A stretch of 58,488 bases of DNA from Rhodospirillaceae bacterium. Lineage in GTDB: Bacteria > Pseudomonadota > Alphaproteobacteria > GCA-2731375. The stretch is taken from the NCBI GenBank assembly GCA_018660265.1, contig JABJKS010000038.1:1-58488 (forward strand), given 5' to 3'. Made by a program: the position numbers and the translations under genes. This document shows positions 22,960 through 32,095 of this stretch, piece by piece; position 1 is the stretch's first letter, and each line of letters opens with the position of its first letter. A model generated the notes under the pieces. The model had not been told where the DNA came from and searched no databases. It worked only from the letters and a program-made list of their open reading frames with translations.

Positions 22960-23820
22960 TCACAGGCCCATCTGCTGCAAAATGGCGGGCAGCACGGGGC
23001 CTGCTTCATCGCCCATGGCGGCTGTCATATCGAAATGGTCGGCACCGGGGACATCCATGAATTGGGCGTTGATGCCGTTGGCCTGGCATAGATCCACATA
23101 GGCGCGGGTTTGTTTGATCCATTCCGTGGTCTCGGCCCCGCCTACGGGGACGAGGAGGGGGAGGTCGCGCCGGGGTAGGTTGAGCATGGGGGAGACGGCC
23201 CCGATCATATCCGGGGTCAGGCGAACGGCGTCGTTGACTGTGATGCCCATGACCGGGGTGGGGTCATAGACGCCGGTCAACAATGCCGCGCCCTTGATGA
23301 TGTCGTCCGGCTGGCCATCGGCGGCCCAGTCGCGGGCCAACAGCATGGCGCCCAGGTGCGCGCCGGCGGAATTGCCGGAGATAAAAATCTGCTCCGGATC
23401 ACCGCCCCATTCGGCGATGTTTTCCCTGGTCCAGATCAGGGCGCGGACGGTTTCGGCCATGATCTCGGGCAGGCTGGCGTTGGGGCATAGGTCATAATTG
23501 ATAATCACCACACAGGCCCCGGCGGCTGTGAATGGTTCGGCCAGAAAGCTGACGTCGGATTTATCCTGGGCCCGCCAATAACCGCCGTGGATATAGAACT
23601 GTACCGGCGCATTTTCGGCCTCTGCCGGATAGACGTCCAATACCTCTAACGGTCCGGGGCCATAACGCAGATCATAGACGCCTTCGATACGGCAACGCGC
23701 CTCGGCTGAGGCGATGACACGGGAATCGATTTTGGGCTGATGGTCAGGCACCGCCTGGCGGGGGTTAAACTGCCGCTCAAAATCCTCAACCGAATAGCCG
23801 CCGCGATCAATCTCCGTCAT
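22960..23820 (-). CDS. Alpha/beta hydrolase, arylformamidase-like esterase
   Basis: 286 residues with the hormone-sensitive-lipase/kynurenine-formamidase pattern: oxyanion motif FYIHGGYWR, nucleophile elbow ISGNSAGAHLG (Ser), a late Asp/Glu region around GAETTEWIKQ and the catalytic His in VPGADHFDM. Known relatives hydrolyse N-formylkynurenine or other small esters. It sits directly after gcdH on the same strand (25-nt gap). Both arylformamidase and glutaryl-CoA dehydrogenase act in tryptophan breakdown, so a catabolic pairing is plausible, but the substrate is unproven. Confidence 0.82.
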   Translation of the reverse strand: MTEIDRGGYSVEDFERQFNPRQAVPDHQPKIDSRVIASAEARCRIEGVYDLRYGPGPLEVLDVYPAEAENAPVQFYIHGGYWRAQDKSDVSFLAEPFTAAGACVVIINYDLCPNASLPEIMAETVRALIWTRENIAEWGGDPEQIFISGNSAGAHLGAMLLARDWAADGQPDDIIKGAALLTGVYDPTPVMGITVNDAVRLTPDMIGAVSPMLNLPRRDLPLLVPVGGAETTEWIKQTRAYVDLCQANGINAQFMDVPGADHFDMTAAMGDEAGPVLPAILQQMGL

Positions 23821-23845
23821 GTCACCTAACTCCCCAAAGGATTTT

Positions 23846-25081
23846 CTATGCGAACGCCTGCAGCCCGGTCATGGCACGACCCAGGATCAGGGCGTGCACA
23901 TCGTGGGTACCCTCATAGGTGTTCACGGTTTCCAGGTTCACCATGTGGCGCATCACATGATATTCGTCCGATATGCCGTTGGCACCATGCATGTCACGGG
24001 CGGTCCGGGCAATATCCAGCGCCTTGCCGCAGCAATTGCGTTTGATGATGGAAATCATCTCTGGCGCCGCGCGGTGTTCATCGATCAGGCGACCCACGCG
24101 GAGGCAGGCTTGCAGGCCGAGGGAAATTTCCGTCTGCATATCGGCCAGCTTTTTCTGCACCAATTGCGTAGCCGCCAGTGGACGGCGGAATTGTTTCCGG
24201 TCCAGGGTATATTGCCGCGCCCCTTCCCAGCAGAATTCAGCCGCACCCATAACGCCCCAGGCGATGCCATAGCGAGCTCGGTTCAAACAACCAAAAGGAC
24301 CCGACAGGCCCTTGGCCTCGGGCAGGTAATTCTCATCCGGCACGAAAACATCTTCGAGGACGATACCGCCCGTGATCGAGGCTTTCAGGCTTAACTTGCC
24401 CTCGATCTTCGGGGTGGAGAAGCCTTTCATGCCGCGCTCCACCAGATAGCCGCGAATATCGCCGTTGTCGTCCTTGGCCCAGATCACGGCCACATCGGCG
24501 ATGGGGGAATTGGTGATCCACATCTTGGCACCATTCAGGACCCAGCCGCCGTCGACCTTTTTCGCCTTCGTCACCATGGAACCGGGATCAGAGCCGTGGT
24601 CAGGCTCCGTCAATCCGAAACAGCCCACATGTTCGCCCGTGGCCAGCTTGGGCAGGAATTTTTGCCGTTGTTCTTCCGAACCATAGGCATAGATCGGGTG
24701 CATCACCAAAGATGACTGTACGGAAGCAGCGGAGCGATAGCCGCTGTCCACACGCTCTGTCTCGCGCGCGATCAGGCCATAGCAGACATAGGACAGGCCG
24801 GCACAGCCATAGCCGTCGATGGTGGCCCCCAGCATGCCCATCTCGCCCATCTCTGTCATGATTTCGCGGTGGAAGGTTTCCGTGCGCGTGGCCTCAATAA
24901 TCCGGGGCATCAGCTTGTCATCGCAATAGGCGCGGATGGAATCGCGCACCATGCTTTCGTCTTCCGTCAATTGATCGTTCAGCAGAAACGGATCCTCCCA
25001 GGCAAACGACCCGGTTGCAAGATAGTCTGTTTGGCTCTTGGCCTTATCCGTGCTCTTGGCCGTGCTGGTGTCCGTGCTCAT
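23846..25081 (-). CDS. gcdH: Glutaryl-CoA dehydrogenase
   Basis: 411 residues, the acyl-CoA dehydrogenase fold. It oxidatively decarboxylates glutaryl-CoA to crotonyl-CoA in lysine and tryptophan degradation, passing electrons to ETF. Signatures: [17 protein letters not shown] (FAD and substrate site), [30 protein letters not shown] and [17 protein letters not shown] with catalytic Glu390 ([13 protein letters not shown] is distinctive of GcdH). A Ser/Thr/Lys-rich N-terminus precedes the fold. The esterase gene follows closely. Divergent from hemA. Confidence 0.94.
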   Translation of the reverse strand: MSTDTSTAKSTDKAKSQTDYLATGSFAWEDPFLLNDQLTEDESMVRDSIRAYCDDKLMPRIIEATRTETFHREIMTEMGEMGMLGATIDGYGCAGLSYVCYGLIARETERVDSGYRSAASVQSSLVMHPIYAYGSEEQRQKFLPKLATGEHVGCFGLTEPDHGSDPGSMVTKAKKVDGGWVLNGAKMWITNSPIADVAVIWAKDDNGDIRGYLVERGMKGFSTPKIEGKLSLKASITGGIVLEDVFVPDENYLPEAKGLSGPFGCLNRARYGIAWGVMGAAEFCWEGARQYTLDRKQFRRPLAATQLVQKKLADMQTEISLGLQACLRVGRLIDEHRAAPEMISIIKRNCCGKALDIARTARDMHGANGISDEYHVMRHMVNLETVNTYEGTHDVHALILGRAMTGLQAFA

Positions 25082-25383
25082 GTCCCTAAACTCCCAATAT
25101 GGTGCGACAATGATATATAAATCCGTGGGACGATCTTATTAGCCAATGAAGACGGCCCCGACAACTGCTAGGCTACAACCACTACGCAACAACCGCTATA
25201 AAATGACTTTGCTGGGAAATAACTTTTCTGCGACAAATTGTCTGTGGATCAAGAATAGTCTTGAATTCGCCGGCCCTGGGGGCAAAATGCATTGGTTAAT
25301 AGTTCTGTAATGCGTTTTATCAATACTGAACCTGATCGCTGCCGAATTAGGGGCGCAGGGTCGGACGCTAAAGGGGATTAACT
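25082..25383. other. Divergent spacer between gcdH and hemA
   Basis: 302 bp, AT-richer than its neighbours. A weak promoter candidate for hemA is TTGGTT (25292-25297), 17 nt, TTTTAT (25315-25320). AAAGGGG (25370-25376) is the hemA Shine-Dalgarno sequence. I see no clear FNR-type box. Confidence 0.4.
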
Positions 25384-26595
25384 GTGGACTATAAGAAATT
25401 GTTTGCGGATCGATTGGCCGAACTCCGTGGCGAGGGCCGGTATCGCGTCTTTGCAGAGCTGGAACGTCATGCCGGCAACTTCCCAAAAGCGACCCGTCAT
25501 ATAGATGGCAGGTGCGAAGAAGTAACCGTCTGGTGCTCCAACGACTATTTGGGTATGGGGCAGAACGAAGTTGTGCTGTCCGCCATGCACACGGCTTTGG
25601 ATAAAGTCGGAGCCGGTTCGGGCGGGACGCGAAATATTTCCGGCACCAACCATTATCATGTCCTGTTGGAAGCGGAATTGGCGGACCTGCACGGCAAGGA
25701 AGCCGCGCTGTTGTTTACCTCCGGCTACATCTCTAACGAAGCAACCCTGTCCACCTTGGTAACAGCCCTGCCTGGATTGATTATTTTCTCCGACGCTTTG
25801 AACCATGCCTCCATGATCGATGGCATTCGCCATGGCGGTGGGCCAAAGAAAATCTGGCGTCACAATGATACCGCCCATCTGGAAGAACTGCTGGCGGAAG
25901 CAGACCCGGAGGCACCAAAAATCGTGGCTTTTGAATCCGTCTATTCCATGGATGGCGACATTGCCCCCATTGCAGAGATTTGCGAGATCGCCAAAAAATA
26001 CGGTGCCCTGACCTATCTGGATGAAGTCCATTCGGTTGGCATGTACGGACCCAGGGGGGCCGGTGTTGCCGCCCGCGATGGTGTCATGGATCAACTGGAC
26101 ATTATCGAGGGTACCCTGGCAAAGGCCTTTGGCGTCATGGGCGGGTATATCACCGCCTCCGCCGATCTGGTGGATGTGATCCGCAGCTATGCCTCATCCT
26201 TTATATTCACCACCTCCATCGCGCCGGTCATCGCGGCCGGGGCCCTGGCCAGTGTCCGGCATCTAAAGGTTTCTGACGAGGTGCGGCATCTGCACCAGGA
26301 ACGGGCCGCGACTTTAAAGCGCCTGTTCCAGGAAGCTGAATTGCCCCTGATGCCGTCGGTCAGTCATATCGTACCCCTGATGGTGGGTGATGCCGCCCTG
26401 TGCAAGCAGGTCTCGGACGAATTGTTGGATGAATTCAACATTTATGTGCAGCCTATCAATTATCCTACCGTGCCGCGTGGCACGGAACGCCTGCGGTTTA
26501 CCCCGACGCCCTTCCATGACGATGTCATGATGGCGGAATTGGTTGCCGCACTCCGGACGGTCTGGTCCCGACTGGACCTGCGCCGGGCGGCTTAG
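25384..26595 (+). CDS. hemA: 5-aminolevulinate synthase
   Basis: 403 residues. This PLP enzyme condenses glycine and succinyl-CoA to 5-aminolevulinate, the first step of heme synthesis by the C4 route typical of alphaproteobacteria. Signatures: [52 protein letters not shown], and the PLP lysine in [16 protein letters not shown] (Lys247). The start codon is GTG with AAAGGGG 7 nt upstream. The small DUF6898-like gene follows 31 nt downstream. Confidence 0.97.
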   Translation: MDYKKLFADRLAELRGEGRYRVFAELERHAGNFPKATRHIDGRCEEVTVWCSNDYLGMGQNEVVLSAMHTALDKVGAGSGGTRNISGTNHYHVLLEAELADLHGKEAALLFTSGYISNEATLSTLVTALPGLIIFSDALNHASMIDGIRHGGGPKKIWRHNDTAHLEELLAEADPEAPKIVAFESVYSMDGDIAPIAEICEIAKKYGALTYLDEVHSVGMYGPRGAGVAARDGVMDQLDIIEGTLAKAFGVMGGYITASADLVDVIRSYASSFIFTTSIAPVIAAGALASVRHLKVSDEVRHLHQERAATLKRLFQEAELPLMPSVSHIVPLMVGDAALCKQVSDELLDEFNIYVQPINYPTVPRGTERLRFTPTPFHDDVMMAELVAALRTVWSRLDLRRAA

Positions 26596-26626
26596 GCGCG
26601 GTCCCGGAAAGGTTTGGCAGGCTATT

Positions 26627-26854
26627 ATGGCGTCACGAGAGGGCGATGGGCGGAGCTATATCGTCGAATTCATAGTTGTGGGCAATTCGGTTAAGGTCTG
26701 CGCACTGGATCCCCAGACCCTGCTGGAGGTCTCCATTGTCGGGCCGAAAAATGTTTCCGAAAAACAGCTATCACGGCTGGCTGTTCAGAAGCTGGAATAT
26801 ATGCTGCGTAAGCGTGGCGATGGGCCGGATAACCGGCCGGGCATAAAAGTGTAA
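26627..26854 (+). CDS. DUF6898-like conserved small protein
   Basis: 75 residues starting MASREGDGRSYIVEFIVVGN, then SVKVCALDPQTLLEVSIVGP and LAVQKLEYMLRKRG. This pattern (aromatic FEF/VEF, VGNSVKV, D-P-x-T, IVGP, KLEY) is a short alphaproteobacterial family of unknown function; I name it from memory. ATG 26627 is chosen because the open frame further upstream (to 26543) overlaps hemA and does not resemble the family. Probably cotranscribed with hemA. Confidence 0.75.
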   Translation: MASREGDGRSYIVEFIVVGNSVKVCALDPQTLLEVSIVGPKNVSEKQLSRLAVQKLEYMLRKRGDGPDNRPGIKV

Positions 26855-26911
26855 GATGCGTTTTGCATGCTGGGTGCGCCACAAATTTCAAAGCCAAAAT
26901 GACAGGCCGGG

Positions 26912-28051
26912 ATGTTCAAACTGAAGACTGTTCGAAATAGGACTATGTTGCCAATGGGGACATCAAGAATTGCCATCGGCGCTGTGTTGCTCGCCCTGGG
27001 TCTCAATTGCGCAACCGCACGGGCTGATATCACGATTGCCGCCGTGGGGCCCATGAAAGGGCCGTTTGAGGTCTTTGGCGAACAGATGAAACGCGGTGCC
27101 GAACGGGCGGTTGCCGACCTTAATGGCAAAGGCGGTGTGCTGGGGCAAAAAATTAAGCTGGTGATCGCCGACGACGCCTGCGATCCCAAGGAGGCCGTTA
27201 CCGTGGCGAAATCCATGCTTAATCAAGGGATCATCTTCGTCGCCGGGCATTTTTGTTCCGCTGCCTCTATCGCTGCCTCGGATATTTATAATGCAGAGGG
27301 GGTATTGCAAATAACGCCGGCTTCAACCAATCCCAATCTTACGAACCGAGGCTTTAAGAACGTCTATCGTGTCTGTGGCCGGGATGACCAGCAAGGTATC
27401 ATTGCGGGTAATTATCTCGCCGACAATTTCGGCGGCAAAAAGGTGGCAATAGCCCATGACAAGCAATCCTATTCCAAGGAGTTGGCAGAAGCCGCAAAGG
27501 CACAGTTGAACCAACGGGGTATAAACGAGGCGCTGTACGAGACAATCGGTGTCGGCAAGAAAGACTATTCCGCCTTTGTCGCCATGTTGAAACGCAACAG
27601 GATCGATGTTCTGTACTACGGCGGCTATCATAGGGAAGCCGCCTTGATCGTGACGGAGATGCGCAAGAAGCATATGAAGACCATCCTGGTCGCAGGCGAT
27701 GATTTGATGACGAAAAAGTATTGGGCCATTTCAGGCGCGGCCGGGGAAGGGACCTTGATGACCTACCCCAGGGATCCGTCCGCAATGGAACACGCCAAAT
27801 CAGTTGTTAAGGCCATATCAAAAAAGGGTGTGGGCAATTTGCATGCGATTTACACCTATGCCGCCATACAGGTCTGGGCCCAGGCGGCAGGTAAGGCGGG
27901 CAGCCTGGATCTGAAAAAGATCATCAAAGCATTGGGCAGCAATACCTTCAAGACGGCTGTGGGTGACATTACCTTTGATGCCAAGGGTGACATCAAGGAA
28001 CCCGCCTATGCCTGGTATAAGTGGAGCAAGGGTGACTTTATCGCCCAATGA
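26912..28051 (+). CDS. Branched-chain amino-acid-type ABC transporter substrate-binding protein (LivJ-like)
   Basis: 379 residues: N-terminal signal peptide (hydrophobic GAVLLALGLNCATARA, cleavage near residue 38), then the type I periplasmic binding protein fold. ITIAAVGPMKGPFEVFGEQM, NGKGGVLGQKIKLVIADDAC and HFCSAASIAAS are typical of Leu/Ile/Val-binding proteins. It captures amino acids or amides in the periplasm for an ABC importer. No livH/M/G/F genes are adjacent, so it is an orphan binding protein. In-frame ATGs at 26945 and 26954 would give a more normal signal-peptide length. Confidence 0.9.
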   Translation: MFKLKTVRNRTMLPMGTSRIAIGAVLLALGLNCATARADITIAAVGPMKGPFEVFGEQMKRGAERAVADLNGKGGVLGQKIKLVIADDACDPKEAVTVAKSMLNQGIIFVAGHFCSAASIAASDIYNAEGVLQITPASTNPNLTNRGFKNVYRVCGRDDQQGIIAGNYLADNFGGKKVAIAHDKQSYSKELAEAAKAQLNQRGINEALYETIGVGKKDYSAFVAMLKRNRIDVLYYGGYHREAALIVTEMRKKHMKTILVAGDDLMTKKYWAISGAAGEGTLMTYPRDPSAMEHAKSVVKAISKKGVGNLHAIYTYAAIQVWAQAAGKAGSLDLKKIIKALGSNTFKTAVGDITFDAKGDIKEPAYAWYKWSKGDFIAQ

Positions 28052-28077
28052 AGGCGTTTTCGACTGGTCTTTGACCT

Positions 28078-28130
28078 CGTGGTGCGAGGGAAACAGAAGA
28101 GTCCTTCTGTTTCGTGTCTCGCGCACCACG
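28078..28130. terminator. Long hairpin after the LivJ-like gene
   Basis: An inner 10-bp perfect stem GAAACAGAAG/CTTCTGTTTC (28090-28099 with 28104-28113), 4-nt loop. An outer arm CGTGGTGCGAG pairs with CTCGCGCACCACG apart from a small bulge. It starts 26 nt after the stop. No U-tract, but folding should be very stable; a terminator or mRNA 3' stabiliser. Confidence 0.5.
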
Positions 28131-28141
28131 ATCCTTAAGAG

Positions 28142-28196
28142 TCTAGTGGTCCGATCCTAACGATTGGGAACCATTCGTTAGGATCGGACCACTAGA
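28142..28196. terminator. Perfect 22-bp inverted repeat between convergent genes
   Basis: Arms 28142-28163 and 28175-28196 (TCTAGTGGTCCGATCCTAAC and its complement) with an 11-nt loop. It lies between the convergent LivJ-like and MucR-like genes, next to a second large hairpin. Likely a bidirectional terminator or a dispersed palindromic element. Confidence 0.5.
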
Positions 28197-28241
28197 TCGT
28201 ATCGCGCTGGTGCATCGCCTATATAATTTGTAACGCGGTGC

Positions 28242-28688
28242 CTATTTGGTATCTGTGCCACCCGCAGGACCCCGACGAACCCGGCCCAGGCCAATTTCCT
28301 TGGCGTGGTTGGAGCGCAATGAAGAATAACTTGGCGCGACCATGGGGTAATCAGCTGGCAGACCCCATTTGCGGCGATATTCGTCAGGCGTCATATTGTA
28401 TCGGGTCCGCAAATATCGCTTCAACATCTTTAATTCCCGACCGTCTTCCAAACAGATGATGTAATCCTGTTGGACCGACCGACGAATTGGCACGGCGGGT
28501 TTGCGCGCCTGTTCAACTATTTCCTCATTGCTATCGCTGCCTAGATTAGTAAAGGCCCCATGGACTAATTTGATAAGTGAGGGAAGTTCTGATTTGGATA
28601 TCGTATTGTAACCAACATAAGCGGAAACGATATCCACAGAAATTCGGCGTAGTTCATCTTTAGGTATATTATTATTCTGTTTATTCAT
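28242..28688 (-). CDS. MucR/Ros family transcriptional regulator with lost zinc ligands
   Basis: 148 residues. The C-terminal domain reads DYIICLEDGRELKMLKRYLR, then NMTPDEYRRKWGLPADYPMV, then APSYSSLRSNHAKEIGLG, the MucR/Ros DNA-binding fold. These proteins bind AT-rich sites and control exopolysaccharide, motility and cell-cycle genes in alphaproteobacteria. Of the four zinc ligands of Ros (Cys79, Cys82, His92, His97), only Cys79 is present here; the others are Asp82, Tyr92 and Tyr97. Zinc-free members are known from Mesorhizobium, so it may still fold. A consensus TTGACA -35 lies upstream on the minus strand (28741-28746). Confidence 0.9.
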   Translation of the reverse strand: MNKQNNNIPKDELRRISVDIVSAYVGYNTISKSELPSLIKLVHGAFTNLGSDSNEEIVEQARKPAVPIRRSVQQDYIICLEDGRELKMLKRYLRTRYNMTPDEYRRKWGLPADYPMVAPSYSSLRSNHAKEIGLGRVRRGPAGGTDTK

Positions 28689-28966
28689 TGCCCCGACCTT
28701 GTTTTATTTTAGGTTATTGTTTCGTATAAAGTGTGCGGTTTGTCAATAAAATTAGAAACTGTTTCAAATCAGATATTTATCAGACGACGAAATTTCTGTT
28801 CGTTTTAGCCGGGCAGGTGCTGTGATACGTTGGCAGTACCGTCTACATATGGTATTTAAGCGGTCCAAAATGCCGATGATGCGCAGGATTGTGTCATCTG
28901 GACGGACTATCTGATTTACAGTACCCAATATCCAATACCCAACACTCTATGGAAAAGGATCGTTGC
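28689..28966. other. Divergent spacer between the MucR-like gene and glyA
   Basis: 278 bp, AT-rich at the left end, containing the likely MucR-gene promoter. Near glyA there is a short TACCCAATATCCAATACCCAA repeat-like run at about 28922-28942. I see no glycine riboswitch or other known RNA fold by eye. Confidence 0.35.
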
Positions 28967-30271
28967 ATGTCATCTAACTCTGCTTTCGCGGGGTCGCCCG
29001 TTGAAAATGGGTTCTTTTCGCAAGATGGTTCAGACCGGGATCCGGAAGTATTTGCCTCATTGGCGGACGAATTACGCCGCCAACAGAGCCAGATTGAGCT
29101 GATTGCCTCTGAGAATATCGTCTCCCGCGCTGTTTTGCAGGCCCAGGGTTCGGTCCTTACGAACAAATATGCCGAGGGTTACCCGGGCCGGCGCTATTAT
29201 GGCGGCTGTGAGTACGTTGATGTGACCGAACGTATCGCGATAGAGCGGGCAAAAAAGATCTTTGGCTGCTCCTACGCCAATGTACAGCCCCATTCGGGAT
29301 CCCAGGCCAACCAGGCTGCTTTTATGGCGATTTTGAAGCCTGGCGATACGGTATTGGGTATGTCACTGGCGGCGGGGGGGCATTTGACCCACGGCGCGCC
29401 GCCCAATCAGTCGGGCAAATGGTTCGATGCGGTGCAATACGGCGTTCGCCTCCAGGATGCCCAGATAGACATCGACGAAGTAGAGCGTCTGGCCAAGGAA
29501 CATCTGCCGAAATTGATCATTGCCGGTGGCTCTGCCTATCCACGGGTAATTGACTTTGCCGCCTTCCGCAAAATCGCCGATGATGTCGGGGCCAAGTTGA
29601 TGGTGGATATGGCGCATTTCGCGGGCCTTGTGGCAGGTGGCAGCCATCCCAGCCCCTTGCCTCACGCGGATGTTGTCACCACCACCACCCATAAGACCCT
29701 GCGTGGTGCCCGCGGCGGCATGGTGCTTTCCAACGACGACGCCTTAGGGAAAAAGATTAATTCTGCGATCTTTCCCGGTCTCCAGGGCGGCCCCCTGATG
29801 CATGCCATTGCCGGCAAGGCGGTCGCATTCGGTGAAGCCCTGACCCCGGAGTTCAAGCTTTACGCCCGCGCCGTCGTGGACAATGCCCGCGCCTTGGCCG
29901 AAGTTCTGCAAGCCCGTGGCCTTGATATCGTCTCGGGCGGGACGGATACTCATCTGATGTTGGTGGATTTGCGGCCCAAGGCGCTGACCGGTGATATTGC
30001 CGAGGCGGCCATGGAACGGGCTGCGATAACCTGTAACAAAAATGGCGTGCCATTCGATCCCGAAAAACCCACCGTGACCTCCGGCGTCCGTCTTGGTACG
30101 CCTGCGGGTACCACCCGGGGCTTTGGGGTTGAGGAGTTTCAGGCGGTCGGGCATCTGATCGCAGATGTCCTGGATGGCTTGGCTGCGAACGGTGTTGACG
30201 GAAACAGCGCTGTCGAGGGGGAGGTTCGTGCGAAGGTAGAAGCCTTGTGTGCGGATTTTCCAATTTACTAG
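28967..30271 (+). CDS. glyA: Serine hydroxymethyltransferase
   Basis: 434 residues from ATG 28967, favoured by AAGGA 7 nt upstream; the open frame to 28889 adds 26 unrelated codons. SHMT interconverts serine and glycine with tetrahydrofolate, giving one-carbon units. Signatures: [40 protein letters not shown], and the PLP lysine in [16 protein letters not shown] (Lys243). First gene of the run glyA-nrdR-ribD-ribE-ribBA-ribH-nusB-thiL. Confidence 0.97.
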   Translation: MSSNSAFAGSPVENGFFSQDGSDRDPEVFASLADELRRQQSQIELIASENIVSRAVLQAQGSVLTNKYAEGYPGRRYYGGCEYVDVTERIAIERAKKIFGCSYANVQPHSGSQANQAAFMAILKPGDTVLGMSLAAGGHLTHGAPPNQSGKWFDAVQYGVRLQDAQIDIDEVERLAKEHLPKLIIAGGSAYPRVIDFAAFRKIADDVGAKLMVDMAHFAGLVAGGSHPSPLPHADVVTTTTHKTLRGARGGMVLSNDDALGKKINSAIFPGLQGGPLMHAIAGKAVAFGEALTPEFKLYARAVVDNARALAEVLQARGLDIVSGGTDTHLMLVDLRPKALTGDIAEAAMERAAITCNKNGVPFDPEKPTVTSGVRLGTPAGTTRGFGVEEFQAVGHLIADVLDGLAANGVDGNSAVEGEVRAKVEALCADFPIY

Positions 30272-30272
30272 A

Positions 30273-30293
30273 GCATGTTTCTTTTAAACATGC
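30273..30293. terminator. Short hairpin after glyA
   Basis: GCATGTTT/AAACATGC with a CTTTT loop starts 2 nt after the glyA stop. No U-tract follows. The sequence resembles small palindromic elements common in alphaproteobacterial intergenic DNA. It may attenuate read-through into nrdR. Confidence 0.4.
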
Positions 30294-30430
30294 CCAAAGC
30301 CCTAGGACTCTTGAGGACCGAGCAATTGAACCAATCACCCAGATCGCGCAAGCGATTCCAATGAATTGATAATTGTTCTAGTTGAATACTTAAATATTGC
30401 GCCAAATCTAAACGAGGATAATCAGCTCTG

Positions 30431-30904
30431 ATGCGTTGCCCATTTTGCGGTCATAATGATACACAGGTGAAGGATTCACGCCCCACCGAAGATAACGCAG
30501 CCATCCGCCGCCGGCGCTTTTGTACCGATTGCGGCTCTCGCTTCACTACTTTTGAAAGGGTGCAATTGCGGGATCTGATGATCTTGAAAAAGAACGGTCA
30601 GCGGGTTGCTTTTGATCGGGATAAGTTGATCCGCTCCATCCAACTGGCCACACGCAAACGACCGGTGGATGAGGAACGGGTGGAACGGGTGGTCAACGGG
30701 ATTCAGCGTCGTCTGGAAAGTTCCGGCGAGAACGAAATCCGCTCCGAAGCGGTTGGTGAACTGGTGATGGAAGCTTTATTGAACCTGGACCAGGTTGCCT
30801 ATGTGCGTTTTGCCTCCGTCTATCGTAACTTCCGCGAGGCCCGCGATTTCGAGGATTTTGTTGGCCAGATCGGTGGCGAAGAAGAGGATTTCGAAGACAA
30901 TTGA
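30431..30904 (+). CDS. nrdR: Transcriptional repressor NrdR
   Basis: 157 residues. N-terminal zinc ribbon [17 protein letters not shown] with [13 protein letters not shown], then the ATP-cone domain ([40 protein letters not shown]). NrdR senses ATP/dATP and represses ribonucleotide reductase genes through NrdR boxes. Length is normal with a short acidic tail ([10 protein letters not shown]). The ribD start lies just 14 nt after its stop. Confidence 0.97.
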   Translation: MRCPFCGHNDTQVKDSRPTEDNAAIRRRRFCTDCGSRFTTFERVQLRDLMILKKNGQRVAFDRDKLIRSIQLATRKRPVDEERVERVVNGIQRRLESSGENEIRSEAVGELVMEALLNLDQVAYVRFASVYRNFREARDFEDFVGQIGGEEEDFEDN

Positions 30905-30917
30905 TGCCCGCCGGCCC

Positions 30918-32087
30918 ATGCAGAATATTTCACGCAGCGATAAAGATTATCTAGACCTTTCGTTGGCCTTGGCCCGCCGGGCCTTGGGTAATGTTTGGCC
31001 CAACCCTGCAGTGGGCTGTGTTTTGGTTGCCCAGGGTCATTCGGCGGGTCATTCGGCGGGTCATTTGGCAGATCATGTGGTGGGCCACATCGTCGGTCGG
31101 GGTTGGACGCAACCAGGCGGGCGTCCTCATGCTGAGGCTAAGGCTTTGGAACAGGCAGCTGCCGCCGCCAAAGGTGCCACTGCTTACGTCAGCCTGGAAC
31201 CTTGCGCACATCATGGTCAAACCCCGCCCTGTGCCGAAGCTTTGATCGCGGCAGGTATTGCGCGCGTGGTCATTGCGGTCGGTGATCCGGATCCGCGGGT
31301 CAATGGCCGTGGTGCCAAAATGCTGCAGGATGCCGGGATTGAAGTAGACTGGGCCGAACCGGGCATAGCGCAGGCGGCGGCGGCCTTGAATGGTGGCTTT
31401 ATCGCCAAGGTCAGGGATGCCCGGCCACTTGTGACCCTGAAACTGGCCTCAACCCTGGACGGACGCATCGCCACCGCCACGGGGGAGAGCCAATGGATTA
31501 CCGGCCCCCAGGCCCGCGCGAAAGGCCATATGCTCCGCGCCGAACATGACGCAATTTTGATCGGGATCGGCACCGCCCTGGCGGATGATCCGGAATTGAG
31601 TTGCCGCTTGCCGGGCATGTTAGGGCAATCTCCCATACGTGTGGTGCTCGATAGCCGTCTGCGGCTGCCCGGCGATTGCCGTTTGGTCCAGGGTGCGCCC
31701 GATCTGCCGCTTTGGCTGATGACCGGGCCGGATTGTCGCAACGCGGATATGCAAAGCAAGGGTGTGGACGTAATAGGTGTTGGCTTGGATGACCAGGGCC
31801 GGATCGATCCTGCTGCCATGCTGGCCGTGTTGGCGGGACAGGGCATAACCCGGCTGTTGGTGGAAGGCGGGAGCGCCGTCGCGACCTCCCTATTAGCCGC
31901 TGGTTTGGTCGATCGTCTGGCCTGGTTTCGTGCGCCGGGCCTTATGGGCGGGGACGGATTACCCGTCGTCGGCTCCCTTGGGGTAGAGGCTTTGGCGCAA
32001 ATGCCGCGCTTTCGCAGGGACGTTCAAAATCAAGGAATTGAGCTTTTAGGGGATGATGTACTGGAAAGCTACGTCTTTCAGGCGTAA
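30918..32087 (+). CDS. ribD: Bifunctional riboflavin deaminase/reductase RibD
   Basis: 389 residues. The N-terminal deaminase domain has GRPHAEAKAL and the zinc site EPCAHHGQTPPC. The C-terminal reductase domain has LKLASTLDGRIATATGESQW and LLVEGGSAVATSLL. It carries out the second and third steps of riboflavin synthesis from GTP. The frame is open to 30795, but that part overlaps nrdR, so ATG 30918 is used. Between VGCVLVAQ and GRGWTQPGG there is an insertion of about 20 residues, GHSAGHSAGHLADHVVGHIV, encoded by 12-bp tandem repeats; homologues normally have only a short loop here. Confidence 0.95.
   Translation: MQNISRSDKDYLDLSLALARRALGNVWPNPAVGCVLVAQGHSAGHSAGHLADHVVGHIVGRGWTQPGGRPHAEAKALEQAAAAAKGATAYVSLEPCAHHGQTPPCAEALIAAGIARVVIAVGDPDPRVNGRGAKMLQDAGIEVDWAEPGIAQAAAALNGGFIAKVRDARPLVTLKLASTLDGRIATATGESQWITGPQARAKGHMLRAEHDAILIGIGTALADDPELSCRLPGMLGQSPIRVVLDSRLRLPGDCRLVQGAPDLPLWLMTGPDCRNADMQSKGVDVIGVGLDDQGRIDPAAMLAVLAGQGITRLLVEGGSAVATSLLAAGLVDRLAWFRAPGLMGGDGLPVVGSLGVEALAQMPRFRRDVQNQGIELLGDDVLESYVFQA
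31035..31094 (+). repeat. 12-bp tandem repeats in ribD coding a His-rich loop
   Basis: GGTCATTCGGCG (31035-31046), the same again (31047-31058), then diverged units GGTCATTTGGCA, GATCATGTGGTG and GGCCACATCGTC to 31094. They encode repeated Gly-His-x-x units in the deaminase domain. Confidence 0.85.
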
Positions 32088-32095
32088 ACAAGGGT

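Noticed and set aside
30904-30917. ATG at 30904 overlapping the nrdR stop as a ribD start
   Set aside because: It is in a different frame from ribD.
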